From Sympetrum striolatum (lineage: Eukaryota; Arthropoda; Insecta; Odonata; Libellulidae), in NCBI GenBank assembly GCA_947579665.1, contig CANPUZ010000031.1:1116001-1180000 (forward strand): DNA of 64,000 bases. Direction: 5' to 3'. Positions 1 through 10,100 of this stretch are shown piece by piece. The notes under the pieces are model-generated. The model was not told the origin of the DNA and did not search any database. It was given only the letters and a program-made list of their open reading frames with translations. Numbering within the stretch: the first letter of the stretch is position 1; the number at the start of each line of letters is the position of its first letter. The translations under genes and the position numbers were made by a program.

Positions 1-1
1 G

Positions 2-554
2 ATGGCGACGATTCAACACAGCCGAGGTTCGCGTGAAACTCCCAACCTGAGGATTACCGTGCAACATGTCAACATCTTCGGCCGCCCATTACGTGGAATG
101 GGGCAGAACGAAAATGACCTCGACTACACGGAGGAGTCTCTAGCCACGACTAGAAATCCCTGGAATCCCTACCTAGGTATAGTTCCAGAGTACGACCTGG
201 CACCTCCGCCCTTACCAGAGCAGGACACCAGAGATGCTCCTTACTATTCTACCCCAGAGCCGTGTCACCCACCTGACCCTCAGGTACCAGATCCCTACTA
301 CCAACGGAGCATCGGTGCAGCCCTGGCGCAACCAGCAGACCAAGACTCAGGCATCGTCCGCCACCTTTATTCTTCCAACCCTTCTCACGCCACGCCCTCC
401 TTGTGATCGTCACCCGTCGTCCGCCAGGGAGTTATCGCGACCCACCCCCTCCAATCACCAACCCACACGACGTATCACTCCGGCGCGTAGGAGTCGCAAT
501 CAGTTCCGGCGAAAAATAAACGCCCTTAAGAAAGCGGCTGCCAGATGGGATTAA
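2..554 (+). pseudogene. Broken proline-rich and basic reading frames of the LTR element
   Basis: An open frame runs from the window edge to 406. Its product is proline- and acid-rich and matches nothing I recognise. An overlapping frame (234-554) ends in an arginine/lysine-rich tail (RRSRNQFRRKINALKK). The switch between frames suggests either a frameshift or two overlapping 3' ORFs of a retroelement. No protease, reverse transcriptase or integrase motif is visible, so this lies downstream of pol or in a deleted copy. It has no upstream start in the window. Retroelement membership is inferred from position only. Confidence 0.35.
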
Positions 555-587
555 CCTTTCAACTCCCCCCCCCCCATACCAAGCAAC

Positions 588-845
588 CATGAGGATGTGC
601 GACCTGCTGATACCTCCCCTGCTCCTGACTCTGCTGCCTGCGAATGGATCCCTCTAATGTTCCAGCTCCAAGGAAAGCTGATCATCACGGAGGGAGAATG
701 GGTGGTGCACCTGAATTTCCACATCAATCGCTTCAGGACGACTCTCCAGGACCTGCAGAATCAGTGCCTAGCATCCCATCTCATGTCTAACAGCGCGAGC
801 AGACCTCATTGGAACTCGGCGGGAGGTTGGGTAGAGGTAACCTGA
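588..845 (+). pseudogene. Env-like N-terminal remnant of the LTR element
   Basis: An ATG at about 588 opens a short hydrophobic leader rich in leucine and proline that looks like a signal peptide. It stops within 25 codons. A shifted frame (597-845) then carries a stretch with GEWVVH and LQDLQNQC, the kind of sequence found early in insect retroelement envelope proteins. The remaining envelope (fusion peptide, transmembrane anchor) is absent before the LTR, so this is a frameshifted and internally deleted remnant. The assignment rests on general resemblance and on its place between pol-side sequence and the 3' LTR. Confidence 0.35.
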
Positions 846-1384
846 GACACGAGGCTGATGGTGCCGTCGGATGAGGATACTCAACCCCTAGCTGAGGTCA
901 CCCGCCATACGAAGATGCTGTCGCCGCTGGAGACCGGCATAAGGATCTATTGCAAATAGTGAACTTTTGTGTTGTGAAAAAAAAGTGCTGTAAATAGTGA
1001 GTGTAAGTGTAAGTTAGTGAAAGTGTGTGTCTATATGTTCCTTTACTATTTTTCTTTCTGTGGTTTTGATTTTTCATGATTTTGCGCTGTTAAGTGGTTG
1101 CCAAAGATAATGAGAGGACATGATTTTGTGCTGGACTTATGATTTTGTTTTTTTTGTTTCTTTTGTATGTGTTTAACTTTCTATTGTTTGTATTCCGGTT
1201 ATGGTGGCTCGACATTTTCAACCCCTGGTTTTAAATTGCCGATGGGGTGATGTGGTGAGGATTGTCCTCACTCCCCGCCTCGCAGCAGAGTAAGTCTACT
1301 ATAGACGGGACGACATTGTCATCACGGCGGTGCGCCGTATACACAAAGTCGCACTACTAACTAAAATGTAATACTCTGGCTGCA

Positions 1385-1392
1385 TATATAAA
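1385..1392 (+). promoter_or_regulatory. TATA box in the LTR
   Basis: TATATAAA lies about 45 bases upstream of the repeated CGTCGTGAAGG block, the usual arrangement of a Pol II promoter inside an LTR. Confidence 0.45.
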
Positions 1393-1433
1393 GGGGAGCC
1401 CCGGCCTCACGGTCAGATCACCACCAACTATCC

Positions 1434-1539
1434 CGTCGTGAAGGTCCACAGACCCCGACAGCCAGAAACTCCACGTCGTGAAGGTCCACAGACCCCGACA
1501 GCCAGAAACTCCCCGTCGTGAAGGTCCACAGACCCCGAC
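1434..1539 (+). repeat. 40-bp tandem repeat, about 2.6 copies, inside the LTR
   Basis: Units start at 1434, 1474 and 1514 with CGTCGTGAAGGTCCACAGAC. The first two are nearly identical over 40 bp. The third breaks off after CCCCGAC. Confidence 0.9.
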
Positions 1540-1721
1540 GGAGCATCCCTTCCCCCCTCGTGACGGTCTCCAAACGAGACCCGGACTACTAGGACGCCCA
1601 CGGCCCGCGCCGCAACCTACCTACTGAGCCACCTCCGGAGTACCGAATATAACAAGGGTAAATAAAAACTATCTAACTAAATTTCGGCCAATCCCTTATT
1701 TTTGCCACTACCACTACGACA

Positions 1722-2170
1722 ATTGGATGTCAGATAGAATTCACCGTCGTCACTACGACAGATATAAATGCTGAGGAATCCTCCAGTTTTCACACGGTAA
1801 GGGCGGAGTTAATATAAATAATAAGTAAATAATTTACAATATTAATATGACTTACCTCGAATAGCAGAAACATCTTCGATAAATGTTTATATTTTTTCAG
1901 TATATCGATCGTGGTTTTTTTATCTAATAGTATAGGGGATTAATTTAGGCTTAAAAACCATAAAATTAAAAACAAACAGCAGCAACATTTTTGTTTGATA
2001 TTCCAATCTAATTGTGATGACACATGTTTTGTTTTAACAATTCCGTTTCGTATCTTAGAAAGCTTGAAATAAATGAGTGAAAGAGTTCGTAGGTAATTAT
2101 AAATAAGAAGGATATATTTTTACATATTTTTTAATCATGGACTATATCATCTTTCATGGTATTAATTACA
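1722..2170. other. AT-rich sequence with no recognised gene
   Basis: No coding potential is visible. A short CGTCRYCACTACGACA echo of the LTR end occurs at about 1745-1760. The stretch ends at the 8-bp target duplication of the hAT element (2171-2178). Confidence 0.5.
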
Positions 2171-3127
2171 GCCATACTCATGGGCGTACCGAGAGGGGGG
2201 CAGCTGCCCCCCCCTGGACAGCCACCACTGGACCCTTCGATCTAGCTCCCATACATTTAGCTGGCTAATTATGTGCATATACAGAAGTACTGTTGAATTT
2301 ATGAAATTGTATATAAAGTAAAATGTATAGGCAAGTATGTTTCGATTCACATGCAGTCGTCTGAACCATATCCGTTTGACCTATATCGAGATCGTAAACA
2401 TGGGCATTACATGGAAGGAATCGAACTTTCCATGGGCATTTAGAAGTTGCACCTGCAAATAATTTCCGAGAAATATGTCTATTTTTAGACACCATAAAAA
2501 CAATGGAACATTCCATGCCCTGGAATTGTGCGTAATATTCGCTCTATAAAAGGTCAGGATTGCCAAAACTCATGCAGTTTGATTCATCGCGCGTTATGGT
2601 TCAGTTCAAAATATTGTATTGTTCTGTAACGGCAGTAGCGGCAGTTGTGGGCTCCGTCCGGTCTAACTTTTTGTGAATAGTGCATATTGCCTAACAAGAC
2701 ATTGTATGCATTTTGAAGCTGATTATATTGGCGGCAATGCTTTGGAACTTGGGACTTGCCGTCGTGTGGCGTGCCGGAGCGAAGATACATCGTTTTATAT
2801 AGTTCGTTTTGGGCAAGCGAGGCTGTACGGTGCTCTTGGTCGTTTCATTGATACCCCGTGCGAGTAACAATACCTAAAATGGACATAAGGATTTTTTTCT
2901 GTAAGTATTTTTTATTCTTATGAAAATATTTTTATCTCTAAATGGAATGTTTTTAATTTTTACAAACTAATATTTTTGAGACTATAGCACTATAATTTAA
3001 ATAAAACCATGACATAAGTGAAAATAAATAAAAGCGGAGAACGTCCACGAATACAACGTCAATATATATATACATGATACATTAAAATATTCGTAGGCGC
3101 TCCAAGCTTTTATATATTTTCACTAAT

Positions 3128-5564
3128 GGGCCGAATGCATAAAAAGAAGCATTTGCTCAAAAGTAAAAGGTAGAAGTAAAAGCAAATTATGTGAGCAAAA
3201 GGTAGAAGTAAAAGCAAAAACCTTCTCTTAATTTTCATAATCATTTGCTTTTACTTGCAAGCAAATGCTTCAAATGACGAGTAAAAGGTCGACTTGTTAC
3301 CATGGAAATGAAGGAATCAGCGCCAGCCGCCACACGAACAGATTTAACTTGTTCAATTGAAACGTAAATCGGTAACTGTTGCTTACAAATGAGTTTTCAT
3401 TAATTTTATTATTAATAAGATTATTATAATCGTGTGAAAAAGTGATAGAGAACTCTCATGTGAAGAGGTGCCCTTTCTCAAGATTGGAGGAATGATCTGT
3501 AAGAAACATGGCGGTGCATTTTATCCGAAATAAATAAAATATCGTTCGCGATTAATTGCGTTCAAGTTATAAGGGCTTATACCTATTTGTTCTCCTTGGT
3601 GCGAGGATCTGATACAAAGGGAGAAATAATCTTCTTATTAATCCAAAGCTGGTCTTTCATAGAGGAGATCGGTAAGAAATCATACATACTCGATGGCATA
3701 AAATTTTGATTATGAATGTGTGGTGTAAGAAAAAAACATGCAAAAAGAAGGGGTGGAAAACAAGCTATTTTTTAATATCGCTTTTTAATATGAATATTAA
3801 TTCTTTTTAAGAAATTACACTCTACCAAATGCTTTGCGTTTCACCGTATATTATCATCTTCATTTAGTTTTGTGCATCTATATTCAAGTGCGTCGTAGAT
3901 TCACGATTTAAAATTGCATTAACGTTAATATGCATAACATTTAAATATTTGATTCAGTTTTAACCATGTTTTGTAAACAGTCATTTTGACGCTTGCGTTG
4001 CCCTCACCGGAATCCCGATCGGATGCGATAACTATTAATTAATATTACCATTAAGTATAAATACCACTTAAATATAACTATTCAGTATATAACTATCGAC
4101 CCAACGCAAGCCGACATGTTTCGCTTTGTACCACGATAAATATCACGCGTCTTATAATAATACCAAATTTCGCAAATTAAATATCGTGTTCAAAAATGAA
4201 ACGATAACATTTTTGAGCATGGAAGGAAATACGGGTGGCATCACGAAATTTTTAGAATGGCAAAATTTGTGAGAACTTCAGCTATAGGTATTCACACATC
4301 AAATTTCGGCTTGAATTACATTCAATTCTGAATATCAATGGTGTTTGTAGAAGATCATCCTCTATTAAGGATGTGCTGCCAATATAGAGTTTGGGTGTTA
4401 AAGATTCATTGAAACCAAATGAAGTTATAGTAAAAGTTCTGTCGCCAAAATATTTTTCTTCACTAACTTTGAGTATTTGCCAGTACAGATTTAAATCAAA
4501 TTTATTGTCGGGATCATATGAAATAAAAATTCAAAATTTCCACAAAACAAAAACCTTTTAAGTTTCTGTCTTGTGGAATTTTTATTTAATATGATTCCGA
4601 TTACTGAGTTCCACCAAGTTAAGACTTCTTCGATTGCATTTATTCAAATTTATAGTGTTAATACCCCTAATAATTTCCTAAATTTTGGAAACATTCATTT
4701 AATATAATTGCTGTATCAATCCACCTTCACGAAAACTATATTATGCATGAAATATATTTTTCGTGTAAATCGACCATTAATTTTCATAAACGACCAGTTT
4801 AAGGTTGTTAGGTATCATAAGATTCACCTAACTCTTGCAATTGAATTGTTAATTTGGGGAGGGGAGGGAGTTGAGAGGGTTTGAGGGCTGAAGATGAACA
4901 AATTGGGCGTTACAAAGTAAGACGTAAGTGATAGAAAATTAATTAATCACATTCTAGTAATAAAATTTGTGTTCATTGTTAAAGCGGAAGGTAGGGGCGG
5001 AGAAGTTCGGTGAGAAGTTAATAGGACTGAGGTTGAAAACAATGGAGGATACAATGTAATTTATTAGTGGTTGAAACTTAATTTAAGGATTCCCACCAAT
5101 TGGAATGTATGAAATATCTTATGCAAGGGAGTCAGTGCTCCACCTCGATGTTCGACTACTTCCCCTAAGAAAGTCTCTGCCAACCACTTTACGTTGTCCT
5201 CCTCGAAACGGAACAAATTTTTAAAGTCTTTATCAAGAGGACCCGATCTAGTTTTGTAAACGCGCTCCGCATATTCACTATTTCTGCCATGACCGGGCAC
5301 AACCTTTTACTCAGCCGTTAAGTTAGCCGTTAGTCTACGACTGACTAGAAGCATCCGATTTGAAGCATTTGCTTTCCTTTGCGAGTAAAAGGTAAACTTT
5401 ATGCATAACCTTTTACTTCTCGGATGAGCAAAAAGTCGGCCGAAGAAGCACTTGCTTATGAAAAAAATTAAAAGCTTTTACTTCAATTTTTATACATAAT
5501 TGTTGAAGCATTTGCTCGAAATTTTGCAATTAAAAGGTTTTGCTTCCTTTTATGCATACGGCCC
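3128..5564 (-). mobile_element. PIF/Harbinger-type transposon nested in the hAT intron
   Basis: The ends are inverted repeats: GGGCCGAATGCATAAAAAGA at the left, and GGGCCGTATGCATAAAAGGA read inward from the right. The flanking triplet AAT is present on both sides (3125-3127 and 5565-5567), fitting the 3-bp duplication of Harbinger elements. Inside both ends are many short AAGCATTTGCT and AAAAGGT/ACCTTTT repeats. The single coding trace is an N-terminal transposase piece on the minus strand. Confidence 0.75.
5064..5300 (-). pseudogene. Harbinger transposase N-terminal fragment
   Basis: The 78-residue frame contains FRFEEDNVKWLAETFL followed by RGGALTPLHKIFHTFQLVG. This is the conserved helix and RG.ALSPL..LL.TL..L pattern near the start of PIF/Harbinger (HARBI1-like) transposases. 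The DDE catalytic domain (about 250 further residues) is missing, and no frame with it is seen between the inverted repeats. The element is therefore non-autonomous. Recognition is from pattern memory, not a search. Confidence 0.65.
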
Positions 5565-6458
5565 AATGATTTTAATTTAACTTTAAATCAATTTCGACTA
5601 CACTCCATCTATACTATTCTCTAGTATAAGCGTGTTTTTTTACATTTTTTATTTTCTACTTTTTAGCCTTTACATATCTTGTAATCGATTTGAATTACCA
5701 CTTAAACCAATGGCGACGAGCCGACCATCCCTAGTCGAGAAGTAGGGGATGGATAGAGACTGCATGTACTCACTTCACACCCTCGCTTTCCTTATCGCGT
5801 AATGTAAAGATAGCTTTTCTTATCCCTTAACAACACAGACGTTCACACATGGACATATGGAACTAGAGGCAAAAATATTCAGTTTGTCTCGTGTTGCAAA
5901 CGGAGTCACTGCTATTTTGCTAACAGTGGGAAGTGCTCAACCAATTACACCTTATTATTCAGGCAAGGAGAACTCGGCCGTATTTATTCGGTAGCATATT
6001 TTTAATCAAATTATTGTGCTTTTCGACTATGGAAAATGTTGTGCTTTCGTTCGGATGGTTATCATTTAATTCCTATTTCCGAATCCTCTGATCGTCTCCA
6101 TAAATTGAGAATTTCATGACTTTAGCTGCCTAGAAAACAGCATGGAGAGTAGGAGGGTAACCCGCCTTGAATTGCACGATAAAATCATGGAAAAGAAAGA
6201 TGAGTCTGTGGAATTTAGGAAACAACATATTCTTGAATATCTGATAGCTAAATTCAATTTGAATGGAGATGAATCTGCCAAAGATAATTTAAAAGTATTT
6301 ATTCAGAAAAATTTCTTCCACCACTATTTTTACTTTCTCCATATACGAAGTATAGAGAAAGTATTGTTTTCATGAAAAAATTCGACTTCGAGATTTCAAC
6401 GGAAATACATGTTTTGGGGTCCCTAGAACACGTTTTGACTATTTTCGGAATGATGTCT

Positions 6459-6500
6459 GTGTGTATGTGTGTGTGTGTGTCTGTATGTGTGTGTGTGTTA
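6459..6500. repeat. GT-rich microsatellite
   Basis: Imperfect run of GTGTGTGT and TGTATGTGTG units immediately upstream of the 316-bp duplication. Confidence 0.9.
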
Positions 6501-7145
6501 GTGGGCGCTCTATCGTGAAAACTATTGGTCATATTAATACCAAACTTCGTATATAGTACTGTGGTGTGTGCTGTCAGAGTTGATTAGTTTTTGGAGTAAA
6601 TCGGTTGACCGGAAGTCGAGCTTCATTCATTATAGCTCATTTCCGGTTTTCAAAATATCTCCATAAATATGATATATACGTGCATTGTATTACTTATAAA
6701 AGTTTTAGATAATGTAATTTACTATAACTTTTGTATTTAACATATTTTTGTATCACCGGTTGATTAGGAGTTATTCGTGAAATACCGATAAACCGGAAGT
6801 AGCCGTTATGTACTTTGTGGGCGCTCTAACTTAAAAACGATGCATTATATCAACACCAAATTTCATATATAGTACTTTATTTAGTTTCTTAAGAGTTGAT
6901 TAGTTTTTGGAGTAAATCGGTTTACCGGAAGTCGAGCTGTATTCTTCAAAGCTCATTTCCGGTTTTCAAAATATCTCCATAAATACGATATTTAGGTATA
7001 TACTATTATTTATAAAAGTTTTAGAAAATAAAATTTACTATAACTTTCGGTTGAAACATATTTTTGTATCACTGATTGTGTAGGAGTTATTCATGAAATA
7101 CTGATAAACCGGAAGTGGCTGATTATGTACTTTGTGGGCGCTCTG
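6501..7145. repeat. 316-bp tandem repeat, two copies plus a stub
   Basis: GTGGGCGCTCT starts at 6501, 6817 and 7134, giving a period of 316-317 bases. The two full copies share long blocks, such as GTTGATTAGTTTTTGGAGTA and CTCATTTCCGGTTTTCAAAA, with moderate divergence. Confidence 0.85.
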
Positions 7146-10100
7146 GGCTCTATGGGCGAAATGCCAATTTCATCGTTTTTCATCGATCATGTCCCGTAAA
7201 AATTATTATTCATGTTTTTGGCGTCAAAGATAATAATAAATATATATTAATCACTCATATCCCAAGTTTAGATGGAATATAGAGTTCGAAATTACTGCGG
7301 TAGATAAATATTGACATCTTATATATATGGAGAAAGTCATGTGCTGGCCACATCTGATTTTTTGAGATGGAATCAATGCAATCGGTGTGAGAAACCTTTT
7401 CGGAAAAAATACGAAAAATGGCTTAAGTGGGACATTCTGTTTCCATCGACCGCATACAAATACCTGCCGTCTACTTCCAATATTGGTGAGTAGTAATGGA
7501 ACATTATGTACGCATAGCTCAAAATTTCAATAACCACAAGCGACATGAATGTTTATAACAGGCTCACCTGGTGAACTGTCCCTTGGCCGACCAACTAAAC
7601 ATTTTGAAGGTTCAAGTCAGCGATCGAAGCGGAGAAAAACAGAGGGACTAAGGGCTACAGCCTCCGCTTCTGAGCTATCTTTCGCTGCTTCGATGAAACA
7701 TCGAGATACAGGTGACGAAGATGAGGCGAAATTGATTAAGGAGGTCACTACAACTACCCCAACAAGAGCAAAACGGGTCTTAAGTAGATGGCGGAAACGG
7801 GATACAGAGTAAAGTGAAATGTCTCCTGATGAGGCCCTTTCATTGATTATTTCAGGCAACATTAGTAAAAACTTGTATTTGCTCTTACGAAAGACATCCA
7901 AAAAACATGGACACATGCTCTACCCACATTATGATAGAGCGCGGATTGCAGAAACTGCTGCATATCCTGAGGAAATTTCTGTGAGTGAGGAAAAGTGTGA
8001 AGTGCAATTATCAGCGCTACTGACGCATACCGCTTCCAGAATCATTACTACTGTATCGCCCAGCATATTAAAAAAGTCAGTGTCAAGTTGTAATTTGATA
8101 TGCAAGTAAGGTTTTGATGGAAGTTCCGGACACTCACTGTACAAACAGAAGTGGCATCAAGACGGAATGATAGATGATAGTGTATTCATGAGTTCTCTAG
8201 TTCCCCTACGCCTCGTAGAAAATATTTCTTGTAAGTAGCAAAAGATGTACAGATGTTTGCTGAAAGGGAAGAAAATTATTCAGGAATCATTCCGAAGTAA
8301 AATGGGACTTATTGTTGACGTTCCGAAACCGGGTTATGGAACAACAAATGACGGAAATACCGCTAGGCGCTTTTTCGCAGATCCCAAATTGTCTTCCGTA
8401 GTTACAGTTTAGCATTTAAGTGTATGTGATCAATTTATTGAGTCAGCTTAATGTACGTTCTATCACGGCAAAATTTTGAAATGTTACGTAAATATTTTAA
8501 ACGAGTATGATTTAATTATGATATAATTATCGTACAAGGCAATGTAAAGCTATGGCTAAACAATTTTTTTACCAGGTATTGATGAAGAACTTATTGCCCG
8601 ATTTTCTGTGATCCTGAAAGTTTGATCTAGTGGTCATTCTATCAATTATCCTGTTTTTGAAAAATTCTGCAATAGCACCGCGAAACTGTAGGTGAAACTT
8701 TACAATTGGTACTACATGCCACCCACCATGCATAAAATTTTGATGCATTGTGCTGCTATTGCAGAAGAAGCCATTCTTCCGATTGGCCACCTTTCGGAAG
8801 AGGCAATGGAGGCGAGAAATAAGGATATTCGTCGATTCAGGGAACACCACTCGAGAAAATATGCCAGATTGACTGCCAATGAAGACCTTTTCCGGAGACT
8901 ATTATTGACTTCTGATCCCGTGATATCAAGTTCGCATGAGCTACAAACAAAGAGAATGAAGGAATTGCAAATGGATGTACGGAAGCTTTTGCTTCTTGAA
9001 GAAGAGGAAATTGAGGAGTCTCAGGCTGAGGAAAGTAACGAGTCGGAGGATGAGGACTCTCCATTTTCTACTTCCACAGAAGTAAAAATATAGACATGAG
9101 TCTATTATTTTCAATTATTAAATAGACTATCGATTGATCATTGAATTTAGGTAAGTTTTAACCTCTCTATTTAGATTTAGAAAAAATAGCATTAATTATT
9201 GCTGCATATTTAGACTTTTTTCGGTTTTTTTACTGTTTTCATAGAGATTTTTTCCATATCTATTACACCTATAGTAAATTTCATACCAAAATTGAGTTTA
9301 TGAGGTCAAAATTACTCTTAGATGAAATTTTCAGCAAATTCGAATAACATTTACTACTTTTGGCCAGCTTTTTCGGATATTGTCCCACTGTGCGCCGTTG
9401 TTTAGTTGGTCAATCGATAGGTACCTAATCTTACGCGATGTGTTCAAAGTTGTGGTTTGAAAGATAGTAACAAGTAAAAAAACTCTGGCTCGTTTCTTAT
9501 TTTTTTATATTTGCAGCAACAAATCCAAAAAGGAGGAAAATTACAAACACCGAGGACGGTTTTGGCAGTAAAACTATTGAGGCGGATAAGGCGACAATCA
9601 GAACACAAACTCGTCCTGATCATCCAGCAAGTAGGTAACAATATTCAAAACTTGAGTAACTTACTGAAACAAGATGAAGGATCGGAATCGGAAATACTAC
9701 AAACATTATCGACGACGCTTCTCAATCTCATGCATATGTATCTCTGTCAGTTCTGGGAGATGAAGATGAATGTCATGAAAATGATATTGGGCGATGGATT
9801 GGACGATCTTCTGTTATGACTACCGAAAAGCGAATGGAAATGTTAAGGCGATGCTGGAGAAGCTACGCACTTGAAACGTAAGTTTAACCACATTTGGTTA
9901 AAAACTTACAAGCCTTGACTTGCTTATTCGAAAAGATTGAAAGTTGCGTTGTGTTTGTTTTGCGTTTTATTTCCGCCGAAACTTGTACGTGGTGTGCAAG
10001 GATCTCTTATTATCCGACCATTCACTTAAGTATAAGGATATACACACTTGTTGTACAGCACATGTAAGTAGTCAATGGCACAAAGAGTCAAGTGAGTCTG

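Larger units (their letters stand above)
1..1721 (+). mobile_element. 3' part of an LTR retrotransposon (5' end outside window)
   Basis: The segment ends in a TG...CA bounded terminal repeat (1251-1721). A short purine-rich tract (GATGGGGTGA) sits just before it, as expected for a polypurine tract. Upstream are broken reading frames, including an env-like start. It is GC-richer than its surroundings. The 5' LTR and pol would lie to the left of the window, so neither the superfamily nor the target duplication can be confirmed. An env-bearing Gypsy-like element is the best guess. Confidence 0.65.
1251..1721 (+). repeat. 3' long terminal repeat (about 471 bp)
   Basis: It begins TGTGGTGAGG right after a purine tract and ends CCACTACGACA, so it has the canonical TG...CA limits. 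It contains a TATA-like box (1385-1392), a GC-rich transcribed region with 40-bp repeats, and an AATAAA signal near 1660. The mate LTR is outside the window, so the ends are inferred from sequence signals alone. Confidence 0.6.
6332..7337. mobile_element. 1,006-bp inverted-repeat element inserted in the Transib gene
   Basis: It is bounded by a perfect 14-bp inverted repeat, ACTTTCTCCATATA (6332-6345) and TATATGGAGAAAGT (7324-7337). It separates two pieces of Transib coding sequence. It holds a GT-rich microsatellite and a 316-bp tandem duplication but no open frame of its own. I found no clear target duplication. The superfamily is unknown. Confidence 0.6.
6142..9093 (+). pseudogene. Transib transposase (RAG1 core homologue), broken
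   Basis: A first piece (6142 to about 6330) is interrupted by the 1-kb insertion at 6332-7337. The next exon encodes EKWLKWDILFP and ends at 7485 with a GTGAGT donor. Its phase matches an exon at 7562 that encodes SLGRPTKHFEGSSQRSKRRK, after an ACAG acceptor. An in-frame TAA lies at 7810-7812. Around 8105-8220 the frame reads GFDGSSGHSLYKQKW, which carries the first catalytic Asp. Next come GYGTTNDGNTARRFF (about 8333-8376) and YYMPPTMHKILMH, then the LSEEAMEARNKDIRRFRE block holding the catalytic Glu. The stretch with the second Asp is missing or unreadable between about 8220 and 8300. It cannot be functional. Confidence 0.75.
6100..9392 (+). mobile_element. Transib transposon (RAG1-related), decayed, left end not located
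   Basis: The right end reads, inward from 9392, CACAGTGGGACAATATCC. Transib termini start with a heptamer of the same class as the V(D)J recombination signal, and CACAGTG is the consensus RSS heptamer. The element lies in intron 1 of the hAT. Its coding region is 6142-9093. No matching CACAGTG end was found on the left; an imperfect AACAGTGGGAAG at about 5931 is the nearest candidate. The start given is a working limit. Confidence 0.65.

Noticed and set aside
2162..2867. Overlapping small frames on both strands in the hAT 5' region
   Set aside because: They overlap each other, lack motifs and lie in the non-coding leader of the element.
5921..5945. Left end of Transib at TAACAGTGGGAAG
   Set aside because: Only nine bases resemble the right end, the first C of CACAGTG is absent and no CGCCG duplication precedes it. 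Kept only as a weak candidate.
7617..8144. Minus-strand frames opposite the Transib gene
   Set aside because: Shadows of the + strand coding sequence.
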